A stretch of DNA of 64,000 nt, from assembly GCA_028583685.1 (NCBI GenBank), contig JAMXIF010000220.1, positions 40,979,710 through 41,043,709 on the forward strand, given 5' to 3'. Under the pieces are notes generated by a model. It worked only from the letters and a program-made list of their open reading frames with translations, was not told where the DNA came from and did no database searches. The DNA comes from Petaurus breviceps papuanus. Lineage: Eukaryota > Chordata > Mammalia > Diprotodontia > Petauridae. The position numbers were made by a program, and so were the translations under genes. Positions 1 through 11,074 of the stretch are shown one piece after another; position 1 is the first letter of the stretch; every line of letters starts with the position of its first letter.

Positions 1-960
1 AAGTTCCACGACAACATATTAGTTGTTTTTAGAGAGCTCTTATCATTCTTTCTCATCAAAATAATTCATAATTATAAAGTCTTCTGTACGCCCTCAAGAT
101 CCTTTTAAGTATCACTTGCTGTTGCTAGTTCATATGGCTAACCATCTCCCCGTCATTGTACATATTTGAATCAAAAGCAGCAGTTTTGTTGTATCCTGTA
201 GCTTCTGAGAGATTTATCTGTCATCAAGGGAAGTAAAATTTTTATCAGATACTCTAACCTTAGTAGATGTTCTGATCTTAGTGTAATCAGAAACTGTGCA
301 GAAAACTCAAGGTACCCATCAATATTTTATCTTACACTATGTCGACTCTGTTATTGGTAGTAGAGAAGAATATCCTCCAGGAGCCCAAGTAACCTGTAGT
401 ATATTAACACTGCACTATCGTTTTATTTTATTCTTACCCAAATACCCTTTACCATACCTTTGCCTTTAGGTTTGAGAATTTCCAGATTTCTGAGAAGGAA
501 TATAGACTTCTTGGCATAGATCTTTTCAAACATAAATTTGTTTTCTTTTAACATGGTGGGCCTTTTCATTACCCTATTCCAATCATAGATATTATCCCAT
601 TTAGTCTCAAGGAAACCCATGAAGTTATAATTCCCTCTGTATCAAAAATTCATATTTATTCTATTGCCCATATTTTGTACTTTGCCATATAGACATCAGA
701 AATTATATGTTTTGTGCTCTATCCTCTTCATGCTATTTTTTCCTGGGAATTATCCCACTATTCTTCTTTTCATGCTATACCTGGTATCCTTCTCCCTTCA
801 TCAAATAAGTAAGTTTCTACCCAAACTATTTCTTCCCAGAACTTCATGAAATACCTCTCTTGCCCAGCCCACAGTCTATTATTCTAGCATCCTAAGTTAT
901 GGTCTAGAAAGACAAATTCTGTTCTCCAGGATAAATTTGGTTCCAAAATCTCACATGGAA
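1..960. other. Unassigned AT-rich DNA
   Basis: I see no gene, recognisable repeat or RNA here. The longest ATG frames are about 60 codons with no family resemblance, as expected by chance in AT-rich DNA. Confidence 0.5.
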
Positions 961-979
961 TTCCATTCCTTTCCACTCC

Positions 980-1130
980 ATCCCATTCCATTCAATCCAA
1001 CAAGCATTTATTAAGCAAATACAAAATAACAGAATAGATACTATGTTGGCTTCAGAAGCCAGAAAAAAATGAAAACTGCCCATTCTTAAGGAGCTTACAT
1101 TTACCTAGGAGAAAATAATAGGTACAACTT
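980..1130 (-). mobile_element. LINE-2 3' end fragment
   Basis: On the plus strand this reads 'caacaagcatttattaagc', then 'aaggagcttacatt'. These are the reverse complement of the L2 3' terminus (cttaataaatgcttgttg; aatgtgagctcctt). It is short and diverged, so an old 5'-truncated copy. Confidence 0.6.
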
Positions 1131-1814
1131 TTATTTGGAAGAAGGGATAAAAATTGTGCCTCCCAAGCCTGTCATTTCTTACACACTGTAAAGGTTTATC
1201 CTAAGTTATATGAACTAGGACCCAGTCTTTTCACTCTTAGGACAGTGTCTTTTCTGTTAATTAATCTTTAATAAACATGATTCTTGACCTTTGCCATGAC
1301 AATTTCTCACTCTAAAATCTTGTCCCTTGGAATGGAAGGTATGGATAATGATGCCTGCTGTCTGAAACAAAGCTTATGAAAAAATAATTGATAAGTTGTT
1401 TGTTTTTCTGCATTTGTCAGACCAACTATTTTGTCTCCAAGGAGATACTGACCTGAGAGGTTGTGTTTTTGATGCATTTCCCAAAGTCTCTTTAGAGCTT
1501 TGTTATCTGAAGCCAAGTAAGCATCTTGGTTCTAAGATGCCTCCCTCCGGCAAACAGTCAATAGCAAATAAACTCCCTATGACCTACTGTCTAGTCAGAG
1601 GAAAGTATGTCATCTGGACAAATTAGTCTCCAGTCTGAATTCCCTTTAATAAAGATTTTTTTTATATCCTTAATTAAATTCAGATAACTTGTCATGTTAT
1701 ATACTTGGTTCACAAAAAGTTTTCAGGTCAAGCTTTTCATTATTTAAATAGAATTTTATTAATATTTTTTTCTTTTTACAATGTCTACATTTCCCAATGT
1801 ATCCTTTTCCTCTT

Positions 1815-1905
1815 TCCCTCCCACTTAGTCAATCAGTCAACAAGCATTTAAGGGTTTACTATGTGCCAGGCAAAGTCTAAGTGCTAGGGATACAGAAAAG
1901 ATATT
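1815..1905 (-). mobile_element. LINE-2 3' end fragment
   Basis: It contains 'actatgtgccaggcaaagtc' followed by 'taagtgctagggatacag', the antisense of the L2 3' terminal region. Only about 90 bp remain. Confidence 0.6.
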
Positions 1906-1909
1906 TTAA

Positions 1910-2520
1910 AAATATCTTCCTATTACAAAGAAGTTTTTAAAAGGGATATATTTTTTCAGTCAAAACAACCAACATAATAAAAAATAAGAGCTGAAATTTT
2001 ATGCATTGTTCCACACTCATTGTTCTTTTCTCTCTAGAAAGTTTGCTGAAGGTGAGTGCAACCAAAATCTACTCTGTATATGTGTGTATATTTTTTTTTG
2101 TTCTCCAAAACATGTTCTGACATAAAACGCCAAAGCTTTAAATATAACTTATATTTCTCATTGTTTAATAACTAAAATTTGAATGAAAAATAGAAAACAC
2201 CATCTTAATGACCTGATAAAAATTTGCTACCTATTACATGAAAACTTTTTAATTATGTCAATTCTATAAAAACGAAAGGGATGACAAAAGTTTGTTCCAT
2301 TGCAATTTAGCAAATAAAGAAAAATAAATAAATAGTTAGCTATAACAAGATGAGTCTAATCTCTATTCTCTGCTTTGCTTCCCCCTCTCCACCTCTCTTT
2401 AGCTGTGCTCCAGATATGTTACAGAGCTATTTTTAGGGATTAAAACATATAAGGGAAATGGTGATAAAAGAGTATTTTATAAAAGTACTGTTTGCGGAAA
2501 TACTCATTGTGATATAAAGT
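1910..2520. other. Unassigned DNA
   Basis: No gene or identifiable repeat. The base composition matches the surrounding non-coding DNA. Confidence 0.45.
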
Positions 2521-2524
2521 GAGA

Positions 2525-3225
2525 CAGACATACCCTTTGACCCAGCAATAACACTACTAGGTCTGTATTCTAAAGAGACTAAAGAAAAGGAAAAGAACTT
2601 ACATATGCAAAAATATTTATAGAAGCTCTTTTTGTGGAGGAAAATGGAAATTGAGGGGATGCCCATCAATTGAGGAATTACTGAAAAAAGTTGTGGTATA
2701 TGAGTGTGATAGAATGCTATTGTGTTATAAGAAATTATGAAGGAAGTTTCATAAAAACCTGGGAAGTCTTATATGAATTGTTGCAAAGTGAAATGAGCAG
2801 AACCCTTACAACATTGTGCTCAGTAATAATAATATAAAGATGATCTTCAAAGACTTACCTACATTGATCAAGACAAAGATTCAAGATAATTCCAAAGGAC
2901 TCATAATGAAACTCATTATCCAGCTCCAGATTGAGAACTGATGAACTCTGAATGAAGACTGAAGCATGCTTTTTAAACTTTCTCTTTTCTTCTTGTTCGT
3001 GTCTCTGTGTTTTGTTTTGCAATATGGCTAACATGCAAATATGTTTGCATGACTTAATGTGAAAAATCAATATTATATTGCTTACCTTCTCAAAGAGTAT
3101 GGAAGAAGTGGGAAAGAGGGAGAGAATTAGGAGCTCAAAATTTTTTTAATGAATTTTAATTTTTTCATGTAATTGGAAAATATTTAATGAAATAAATAAA
3201 AACATATTTTTAAAAGAGACAGACA
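2525..3225 (+). mobile_element. L1 3' end (marsupial type)
   Basis: The piece starts at 'ccctttgacccagcaataac', a hallmark of the distal 3' part of mammalian L1s. It continues through 'atgcccatcaattgagg' and 'gaaatgagcagaaccc', and ends in an A-rich tail near 3,200. Other L1 3' ends in this window (4,000-4,720, 16,455, 22,515, 33,730, 57,615, 60,840) share this block. It is a dead, 5'-truncated copy. Confidence 0.75.
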
Positions 3226-3404
3226 GACACAGTGGCAGAAAGCTTGGCAAATAGAACCAAACAATAATTTCATTAGGTGGTTGATCTCTCTGAAAATGCT
3301 AAATGTCTGTTCCTAGTAGCCATATTGTTCATAATGGACCAGAAACAACTCCAATGGTAGCTTGATATGATCAATTGGCTGTTGCTGACTCAAAAGGACA
3401 TTTG

Positions 3405-3575
3405 ATTATTTATTTACACATATGTGTATTTGTGTATGTATATATACACACATATACATATATTTATATGTACACACATTTTTATGTTTCTTTTTATATA
3501 CCTACTCACATACATATGTACAGTTGTGTATATATAGATATACATACACATATGTATATATGTATATATGAGTTT
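3405..3575. repeat. Degenerate TA/CA microsatellite
   Basis: Alternating TATACA, CACATA and TATG units. It translates as runs of Tyr, Ile, His and Thr, which explains a 96-codon plus-strand frame that should not be called a gene. Confidence 0.85.
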
Positions 3576-3589
3576 GTTTTCTTTTATAA

Positions 3590-4722
3590 ATTGTATTTAA
3601 TATTTTATTTCTCCCTATTGAATGTAAAAACAATTTTTGACATTCTTCTTTTTCTCAAATTTTGAATTCCAAATTTTCTCCCTTCCTTCCCTCCCCCTCT
3701 CATCAAGAAAGGAAGAATTTAACATATCTTATACATGTGTAGTCACAGAAAACACATTTCCATGCAAATCGTTCTATGAAAGAAAACAGACAAAAAATAA
3801 GAAAAATAAAGTAACGAAAAAATATCTTTGATCTGCATTCAGGCTCTACCAGTTGTTTTTTAGAGATGTACAGGACCTTTTATCATTAAGTCTTACAGAA
3901 TTTTCTTAGATCATTTTATTGCTGAGAATCACTAAGTTATTCATAGTAGATGATTATACAATATTGCTGTTACTATGTAGAATATTCTACTGGTTCTGCT
4001 CATTTAACTTTGCATCAGTTCATGTAAGTCTTCCCATGTTTCTCTGAGAGTACCCTATTCATCATTTTTTTATTCTGCTCATCATTTCTTAAAGCACAAT
4101 AGTATTCCATCACAATCATATACAACTTTTTCAGCCATTCCCCAATTGATGAACATCCCCTCAATTTCCAATTCTTTAGCATCTCATCGAAAGAACTCAT
4201 AAATATTTTTGTACATGTAAGTTGTTATCTTTTTTGTTTTTATCTTTTTGTGATACAGTCTCAATACAGTGGTATTGGTTGGTCAAAGGATATGCAGTTT
4301 TATAGCCCTATGGGCATAGTTTCAAATTGCTCTCCAGAACTGTTGAATCTGTATACAACTTCACCAATAGTACATTAATGTCTTAATTTTCCCACATCCC
4401 CTCCAATATTTGTCATTTTCCTTTTCTTTCATATTACCCAATGTGTGGTGTGTGGTAGTAGCTCTAAATTGCATTTTAATTCATTTAAATTAAAAATTGC
4501 ATTTTAATTTAATTTTAATTTGCATTTTCTCATCAATAATGATTTGGAGGATTTTTTCTTATAACTATGAATAGCTTTGATTACTTTGAAAAATGCCTGT
4601 TCATATCCTGTGACCATTTGTCAATTGAGGAATGGCTCTTATTTCTATAAATTTGACTCAGGTTTCTATGTTTGATAAATAAAGTCTTTACCAGAGAATC
4701 TCATTGTAAAAAAAAATGTTCC
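3590..4722 (-). mobile_element. L1 3' end, antisense
   Basis: Read on the minus strand, this is a marsupial L1 3' region with its A-rich end near 3,590. Plus-strand markers are 'cagccattccccaattgatg', 'tttgtgatacagtctc', 'ccacatcccctccaat' and 'gcctgttcatatcctgtgac'. A 61-codon minus frame (4,015-4,200) contains GEWLKKLYMIVMEYY, like the peptide of other L1 tails. It abuts HAL1-like sequence at about 4,722, so it is either the 3' end of one composite element or a separate insertion. Confidence 0.7.
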
Positions 4723-4724
4723 CA

Positions 4725-6580
4725 ATAACAATTACCAGCTGTTTATTTCCCTCCATCCTCTTTCCCCCCTGTTTATTCAATTCCCTCACTCCTTTTACCC
4801 TGCCCATTCTCAAAGGTGTTTTGTTTTGCTTCTGACTTTTACTTCCCCCAACTTACTTTCCTGTATGGTAAGATAGATTTCTACACTCAACTGGGTGTGT
4901 ATTTTGTTCCTTTTTGTGTCAATTCAATTGAATAAGGTTCATCTGCTTCCCTCTCCACTTCCCCCATTTCCTCTCCACTTTAAAATCTTTTTTAGGCCTC
5001 ATTTATGTCAGATAATTCTACTACTTCCTTTCTGTTTCTCCCAGTGGATTCTTCTTTCTCATCCTTTAATTTAATTTTATTTTTTTAGATAATAACATCA
5101 CATCCAACTCACACTTCTGTTTTCTGTCTGTGTATATACCTTCTAAGTACCCTAATAATGAGAAGGTTTTTAGGTGTTATAAATAACATCTTTCCATGTA
5201 GGAATAGAAAACAATTTAATCTTATCAAATGCCTTATGATTTCTCTTTCCTGTTTACTTTTTAATGCTTCTTTTGCATATTCCATTTGAAAGTCAAATTA
5301 TATATTTAGCTCTGGTCTTTTCATAAGGAATACCTGAAAGTCTTCTATTTCCATTTCTTTCTTATGCTCAGTTTGGTTGGCTAGGTGATTCTTGGTTGTA
5401 ATCCTAGCTCTTCTGCCCTCCAGAATATCATATTTCAAGTCCTCTCTTTCTTTAATGTAGAAATTGCTGAATTTTTTGTCATCCTGACTGTGGCTCCACA
5501 GTATTTAAATTGTTTCTTTTTGGCTGCTTGCAGTATTTTTCCTTGACCTGATCATTCTGTAATTTGACCGTAATATTCCTGAGAGTTTTCACTCTGGGAT
5601 CTCCTTTAGGAGGTGATTAGTGGATTCTTTCAATTTCTATTTTACCCTTTGGTTCTAGAATATCGGGGCAGTTATTCTTGATAATTTCTTGAAAGATGAT
5701 GTCTAGGCTCATTTATTTACTTGTTTTATTAGTCTATTTCTTGACTTTTAACTATGCTGAAGTGGGACTCTGCTTCCCAAGTGGAGGGAGCACTGTCCCA
5801 AGTTTCAAGATTTTTTGTGTGGCTGTTTTTAAAAGTAATTATGTGGAACTGTAAGTTTTTGGCTCTTCCAAGTGTGCTTACTACTCTCCTGTACTGTGCA
5901 CTGGTTCCACATAAGTCATTCAGTCAATAAGCATTTACTATGCACCTACTGTATACCAAAAACACAATGCTAAGCTCCGTCCTAAGGAGAGGTGTGCTTA
6001 CTACTCTCCTGAACTGCGCACTGGTTTGTAAGTGACCAAAAGCACTCTTTTCAACCTTGCAGTTGTGACTAGGGTCCCTGCTCCCCAAAACCACAAATTC
6101 TATTATGCTAGTGCTCTTCCTTGCAATGGGACTACAACCCAGGACCATGACCCAGCATCAAGTATAGGGAATGCAACAGTCTTGCCCTTAGTGTCAGCAA
6201 AAGGACTCCTGTAAATCTCCTTGTGACTCATTGTTGTCATCTGATCCCCTTACTGTCTGTGGGCTGAGAGTTCTGAAAACTGGTTTTCCCTGCTGCCACT
6301 GATTAAGTCACTCCAACATCTACTCCTGGTTTGCTAGGGCCAGGTCTGTGCAGGTGTGGCATGTACTGGGCTGTACCTCTCATCTTGGCCAAACAGACCT
6401 TTCCTTACGACCTTCTAAGTTGTCTTGGGCAGGAAAATATTTTCACTCTGTCTTTCTGTGGTTTCTGCCACTCCAGAACTTGTTTAGAGTCATTATTTAA
6501 AGATATTTGGAAGTGTTTGAGGGAGAGCTCAGGTGAGTGTCTACCTTTACTCTGACATCCTGGCTCTGCTTCATAAGCCG
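4725..6580 (-). mobile_element. HAL1-like (half-L1) element, 5' region and ORF1
   Basis: Read on the minus strand from about 6,580: a 5' region beginning near 'gcagagccaggatgtcagag' (compare the 5' end at 50,083), then ORF1-like sequence at about 5,050-5,720. Markers on the plus strand are 'aggaggtgattagtggattc', 'cctgactgtggctccacag' and 'tagaatatcggggcagttat'. These are the reverse complement of the ORF1 segment also found at 51,480-51,640. No ORF2 (endonuclease or reverse transcriptase) sequence is present before the 3' region. ORF1 is frame-broken. An L2-tail fragment flanked by 35-bp direct repeats interrupts the 5' region. Confidence 0.65.
5907..5991 (-). mobile_element. L2 3'-tail fragment between 35-bp direct repeats
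   Basis: About 85 bp containing 'cagtcaataagcatttacta' and 'aacacaatgctaagctcc', the antisense of the L2 3' end. It sits inside the HAL1-like 5' region. A 35-bp direct repeat flanks it at 5,872-5,906 and 5,992-6,026, with 33 of 35 bases identical. Confidence 0.65.
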
Positions 6581-6584
6581 GCCA

Positions 6585-7185
6585 TGAGTTTATTTTCTTA
6601 CCTTATTTTCTTCTTATGGCATAGACTGTAGTTATATATGCAAGGCACTGTCTCATTATTTCTGGCTTTTATGGCACTTATTCTTATTACTCATCCTTGC
6701 CAACTTGCTTTCTGTCTTTTCCCTGAGCTAGAATTAGAGGAGAATAATCTGGAAAAAATGATTTCTGTTTTTAATTTTAATGAGTCAATGCCTTTTGTTT
6801 CCTTCAATTATTTTCCTTGGAAATATTTCCTGAATGTCTTCTTTTGGAGAAAAATCACCACAAGAAAAATACATATATCAAATATTTATTAATATGACTT
6901 GGTCACAGTTAGTGCTATAAGATTTTGTTATTGTTTCCTTACCCTAACGAATGGGTAATTTAGAACAATCCACCTGCTATAACAAATAACACAGGAAAAC
7001 AAATATGAATATGTGAAATGGAATTCTATGAATATACATATAGAAATTCACAGGAGGTCAATGCCACAACTACAACCTAGAAGGGAAAAGCCCCTACTTA
7101 TGCTGAAAGCTGTCTAATTTGATGACTATGTCAAAAACTTGTAACTTTGTCAATGAGAGAACTCCCTCCACTTTGTAGCAGATGA
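6585..7185. other. Unassigned DNA
   Basis: No gene or repeat that I can assign. An 84-codon plus frame (6,638-6,892) resembles nothing known to me and is probably chance. Confidence 0.4.
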
Positions 7186-7189
7186 ATAA

Positions 7190-7312
7190 TTTAAAGAATT
7201 GCTTGAAGTTCAGTGATTTTGTGACTTGTCCAGTGACACAACTACTGTCAGAGGCAGGATTTGAACCTAGATCTTCTTGTTTCCAAGGTCAGCTTTCTTA
7301 CTTGTTGTACAC
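7190..7312 (+). mobile_element. MIR-type SINE, 3' half
   Basis: Contains 'gtgacttgtccagtgacaca', 'ggcaggatttgaacctagat' and 'cttcttgtttccaaggtcag', matching the CORE and downstream part of MIR-family SINEs (cttgcccaaggtcacacag; ggatttgaacccag). Old and truncated. Confidence 0.6.
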
Positions 7313-7361
7313 ATGAACAGAAACAAACACACACACTATACCTGTGATTTCACTAGCATAG

Positions 7362-7980
7362 TGTAGCAGCAAACACCCTAGCATACCCAGGATGGCTGCT
7401 AGCATAGGTTCTTTAATCTGCTTTTCCAAAGGAAAGCAACTCAGAAAGGGTTAACCATCCTACGTTAATTAAATATATATCATTTACCTAGTAAAAAGTC
7501 AGCACCGTGAACTTCAGAGAATACAAACAGAAGTTACAAGCAGACAAAAATACAGAGAAAATAACACATTGAGAAGACAGGACTTCTAGCTGTCTGACCA
7601 TTACATCCATACCTAGTTTGTCACCAGAGAGAGAAGCACCAACATCTGGGTTTTCAAAGCTGGGGGGCTCAACTGCTGCCCAGTCTCAGCTGGTCAAATC
7701 ATACAACTCTTCCCAAAGTGAGCCCCAAAGCAAAACCTTGCCTCAGAGGTATATATAGCCTTCTCCTGGGTCAGAGACCATCACATGCCTCATGACCCAG
7801 TTGACTACAAAGTAACAAATGTTGTACCTTCCTGAAAAACAAGCCTCCCACCACAGGCTCCACGTGAGCACCTGCAGCCCATTAGAGCACAGAGTATATT
7901 TTCAAATCAGAAAAGGCCCTCAAATTCACCTGTGCTTCTTAAGGGGCAGGGAAGATCTCCAAATTCCTATTACCATTACA
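7362..7980 (-). mobile_element. Solo ERV LTR 'A' (fossil)
   Basis: A 619-bp LTR in antisense orientation. Its reverse complement starts TGTAATGGTAATAGG and ends GCTGCTACA. It is flanked by a perfect 5-bp duplication CATAG (7,357-7,361 and 7,981-7,985). A TATA-like 'tatatata' lies near 7,751, in the position expected for U3. It is the same family as the LTRs at 20,814 and 22,031 and shares its R/U5 half with 18,054-18,410. No internal region remains, so this is a product of LTR-LTR recombination. A 5-bp duplication fits class I or class III ERVs. Confidence 0.8.
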
Positions 7981-8529
7981 CATAGAGACTTTCTTGTGAG
8001 GACAATCTCTACCAATGCAGATAAACAACTAATCTACCCCTTGGTGTAGTCCCACTTTAAAACTTCCAGGTACTAATGAGGTGATTTCCTGAGGAGAAGA
8101 AATTTGTGAGCAGTGAAAACCAGTTTGAGTAGTATGGTTCCAGATCCCCAGGATGCATAAATGCCATGGCTAATGAAATTTAAGAATTACCTTCAGACCT
8201 CAACCCTCCAGACTCTTGCAGAAATAATACTATTAGTGTCAATCCCCTATGTCCTTGGCCCTCATTCATCACTCTTTATTAAGGCATTTAGAAAATACTC
8301 TCATTTTCCTGCTCCTATAGCCAACAAAAAGTTTCTAATTTGTATCATGTTGGTTCCTTTTAATGTAAGTTCAAACCTTGAGAAGCTCAAGTCTTCTCTC
8401 AGTGTAGATACCTCCCCTTTTCCCTCCACTATGGGCATAGAAGCCTAAAACAGATACTCTCCCCCACTCACTCTCCCCTCACCCCACTAAACACTGTTCT
8501 ACTCCCATTTTGAATGAAAATAAAGTTTG

Positions 8530-8943
8530 TTAAAGGCAATATCTGTGGTGTTCTTCATCTGAACTCCCCTGTATTAGAGTTGAAAAGCCCTGTTGCATAG
8601 GAGACAGTATCAAGATTCCCTTGAGAGGAAGAGGGGCTAATACTGGTAGACTATGATCAGGAGAAAAGCAGGAACCATAGACTCCTCCTTGAGTAGCCAA
8701 CATCATTGACCATAGCAGATAGAAGAGACTGCAGCAAATCAGCCAGAGGAAGGTCATAATCAGTAGTGAAGTCCCTGTCAGCTCCCCCCACGACTCCCCA
8801 CAAAGCACTGTGTCTGAAGAGCTGTCCTCTTTTTCTTCCCCTACTTCCTTCTTGTTCCACTTAGGCAGAACTGAGGGGAAGGGGAAACCATGTCTTATTT
8901 TCTTATCCATCACTGATGATAGTTTTTGGTCATCCTTTTGCAA
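8530..8943 (-). CDS. 137-codon open frame with one hydrophobic segment, unrecognised
   Basis: An ATG-initiated frame on the minus strand, the longest in this window that no repeat explains. The N-terminal ~50 residues are charged (KKEVGEEKEDSSSD). A strongly hydrophobic stretch of about 25 residues follows (LLIMTFLWLICCSLFYLLW), then a Pro/Gly-containing tail. I recognise no family, splice context, Kozak-quality start or CpG island. The plus strand just downstream carries AATAAA near 8,519. It could be part of an old LTR element, a host exon or chance. I favour a non-functional explanation. Confidence 0.15.
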   Translation of the reverse strand: MQKDDQKLSSVMDKKIRHGFPFPSVLPKWNKKEVGEEKEDSSSDTVLCGESWGELTGTSLLIMTFLWLICCSLFYLLWSMMLATQGGVYGSCFSPDHSLPVLAPLPLKGILILSPMQQGFSTLIQGSSDEEHHRYCL

Positions 8944-9004
8944 ATGTGTTTGTTTTCCTTGTCTATAGGCTTGGAATTATTTTAGATAAGTCTTACTATG
9001 CCTC

Positions 9005-9620
9005 CCCCCATGTACCAAAAAACACTATGCTAAGCCCTGGGAATACAAAGAAAGTCAAAATCACAGTCTTTGCCCTCACAAAAGGGCAAGATCACAATCT
9101 AAAGGAAAGTGGAAACAAGCCAAAAATACGTATATATGAACAAGCTATCCACAGGATAAATAGAAAATAATTAACAGATGGGAAGGCACTAGAATTAAGA
9201 GGGACTGAGAAAGGCTTCCTATAGAAGGCTTTTTTTTTAATTGGGACTTAAAAGAAGCCAGTAGGTGAAGATGAGGAGGAAATGTGGAAGGAGAGCACTC
9301 TGGGCATAGAGGAAAGCCAGAGAAAATGCTCTGATAAGGGGACAACAAGGGCACCACTGTCATTGGATCGAAGAGTACGTATGTGGACAGGTGTAAGAAG
9401 ATGGGAAAAAGGGACTAGGTTATGAAAGGCATTGAATACCAAACAAAGGATTTTGTATTTGATACCAGAGGTGATAGGGAGCCACTGGACTTTCTTGACT
9501 ATGGGAGTGACCTGATCACATCTGAGTTTTAGGAAAATCACTTTGGTGACTCAGTGGAGGGTGGAATAGAGTGAGGAAAGACTTGAGGCCAACAGACCAA
9601 TCATCAGGCTTTTTCAATAG
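9005..9620 (-). mobile_element. LINE-2, ORF2 C-terminus to 3' end
   Basis: The minus strand encodes a peptide (frame 9,248-9,541) typical of the L2 ORF2 C-terminus: IFLKLRCDQVTPIVKKVQWL, then LVFNAFHNLVPF and RTLRSNDSGALVV. The 3' terminus of the element lies at the low-coordinate end ('atgctaagccctgggaatac'). It is 5'-truncated and frame-broken near its 3' end. It has no host function. Confidence 0.75.
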
Positions 9621-9624
9621 TCCA

Positions 9625-10020
9625 GATGTGAGGTTTTGATAGCTTGCAAGATAGTGAGTGGTTAGAGTATAAGTGGAGGGAACACCACTTTCATTTCACA
9701 GATTAGCTAGATACCCTACATTCCGGGCATGGGAAATTAAAAGAACTCCCTGGAAAGTATGGAGTCATGCTTTAGTTTGTGAAGGTCTTACATCTCTTTC
9801 AAGTAGAACTATGAAACTTGAACTCAAGGCTTACTTGGATTTCCCTTAGAACAATGAGGCATTTAGAACCATGGTGTGGCTGAGAGTGGGAGAGCAGATA
9901 ATGGAGGTTAAAATCTTCCCCTTTTGAAGGAACAAGAGAAGAAAGCCTATGAGTTGTATGTATATACTCTATAAGGCTTTCATGTCTGCCACTGTTTGGG
10001 AGGGGAAAGTAAGTAGAACA
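9625..10020. other. Unassigned DNA
   Basis: No gene or repeat family assigned. Confidence 0.4.
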
Positions 10021-10023
10021 CAC

Positions 10024-10105
10024 GATAATACTAATAATAATAGCTAGCATTTCTATAGCTCTTACTATGTACTGCTAAGTGCTTTACAAATGTAGGTTAA
10101 CAATC
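10024..10105 (+). mobile_element. MIR 5' fragment
   Basis: Reads 'aataatagctagcatttcta', then 'ctcttactatgtactgctaa' and 'gtgctttacaaatgt', the first third of a MIR (tagctaacatttattgagc; aagcgctttacatgt). Confidence 0.6.
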
Positions 10106-10107
10106 AG

Positions 10108-10315
10108 GAAAGCTTCTTAACAATTAGAAGTGGCCAAAAGTGAAATAGGCTACCTCAAGAGGCAATGGGTTAAATCTCATCTGACATCTCCAAGCAGAGG
10201 CTGAATGTTCATTTCTTTCATAATATACTGGGGATTCTTTGGGAATATAGATTTGTCTGGATTGTCACTAATCTCTTTTCTGACCCTAAAATTCTACAAA
10301 ATATGACTATGAATT
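10108..10315 (+). mobile_element. CR1/L3-type LINE 3' end
   Basis: Contains 'ggaaagcttcttaacaatta', 'gaagtggccaaaagtgaaat', 'aggctacctcaagaggcaat' and 'aagcagaggctgaatg', closely following the known CR1/L3 3' UTR order. It ends with 'ctaaaattctacaaaatatg', a degraded form of the clade's (ATTCTATG)n terminus. Confidence 0.65.
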
Positions 10316-10384
10316 AATGACTTGCAGTGGTCTGGTGTGTATTAACAGACAAGATAAAAGAAATAAAAGTCATGGGTTTGGGTT

Positions 10385-10490
10385 AAGTGATCATGAGTTT
10401 TACCTCTTTAGGCCTCAATTTCTTCCAATGAAAAATGAGAAGATTGGGATGGATTTGAAGAAGACTGAAATTTCTTCAAATGTTAACATT
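10385..10490 (+). mobile_element. SINE 3' part with L3-like tail
   Basis: Contains 'ttaggcctcaatttcttcc', then 'aaaatgagaagattgggatg'. It resembles MIR-type SINEs whose 3' part derives from CR1/L3. Confidence 0.45.
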
Positions 10491-10894
10491 CAGTGAAGCC
10501 CTGGCGTCTTATTGAGAGTTGTGTTTTTGCTGTTCCACAGATTTCAATTGACTCTCTAGCCCAAGTATCCATTCCCTATGCCTTTAAGGGATGATTATTG
10601 TTGTTGTTGGTTAGTAGACTTATCTTCATAAATAAACGAACTAGTCATTGAGAAGATTCAGTGCCAACAGGGAAGGTATAGGAGAACAGATCATCACCAG
10701 AGGGCAGCATAGAGCTAGCCATATGAATTCATTACTCATTCATTATTTTCTTGAAAGTTCAAATTTCCAGTGGTGACAAATAACCCTGGACAGTATGAAA
10801 ACCAAAATGGCAGAAGGAAATCCTAAATTTGATATCAACTCTAAGATGAAGACATCAAAATGAACATGAAGATGGCAAAAGTTGCAATCAAGGC

Positions 10895-11072
10895 AGCCAA
10901 AGATGTTGGAAAGATCCTTGTACTTTGGTGACAGAGAGGCCAGAGTTCAAATCCATACAGTAGTGCTTACTAGACATGTGAGTATGCCAAGTCATTTAAT
11001 CCCCAAGAATTTCAGTTTCCTCTTCTATAAATTAGGACTGATTCTTGAACTATCTACCTCACTGGATTGAAA
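10895..11072 (+). mobile_element. MIR/THER-type SINE
   Basis: Contains 'ggccagagttcaaatccata', a degraded B-box-like motif, and 'caagtcatttaatccccaag' with 'tttcctcttctataaat', corresponding to aagtcacttaac and cctcatctgtaaa in the family consensus. Confidence 0.6.
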
Positions 11073-11074
11073 TT

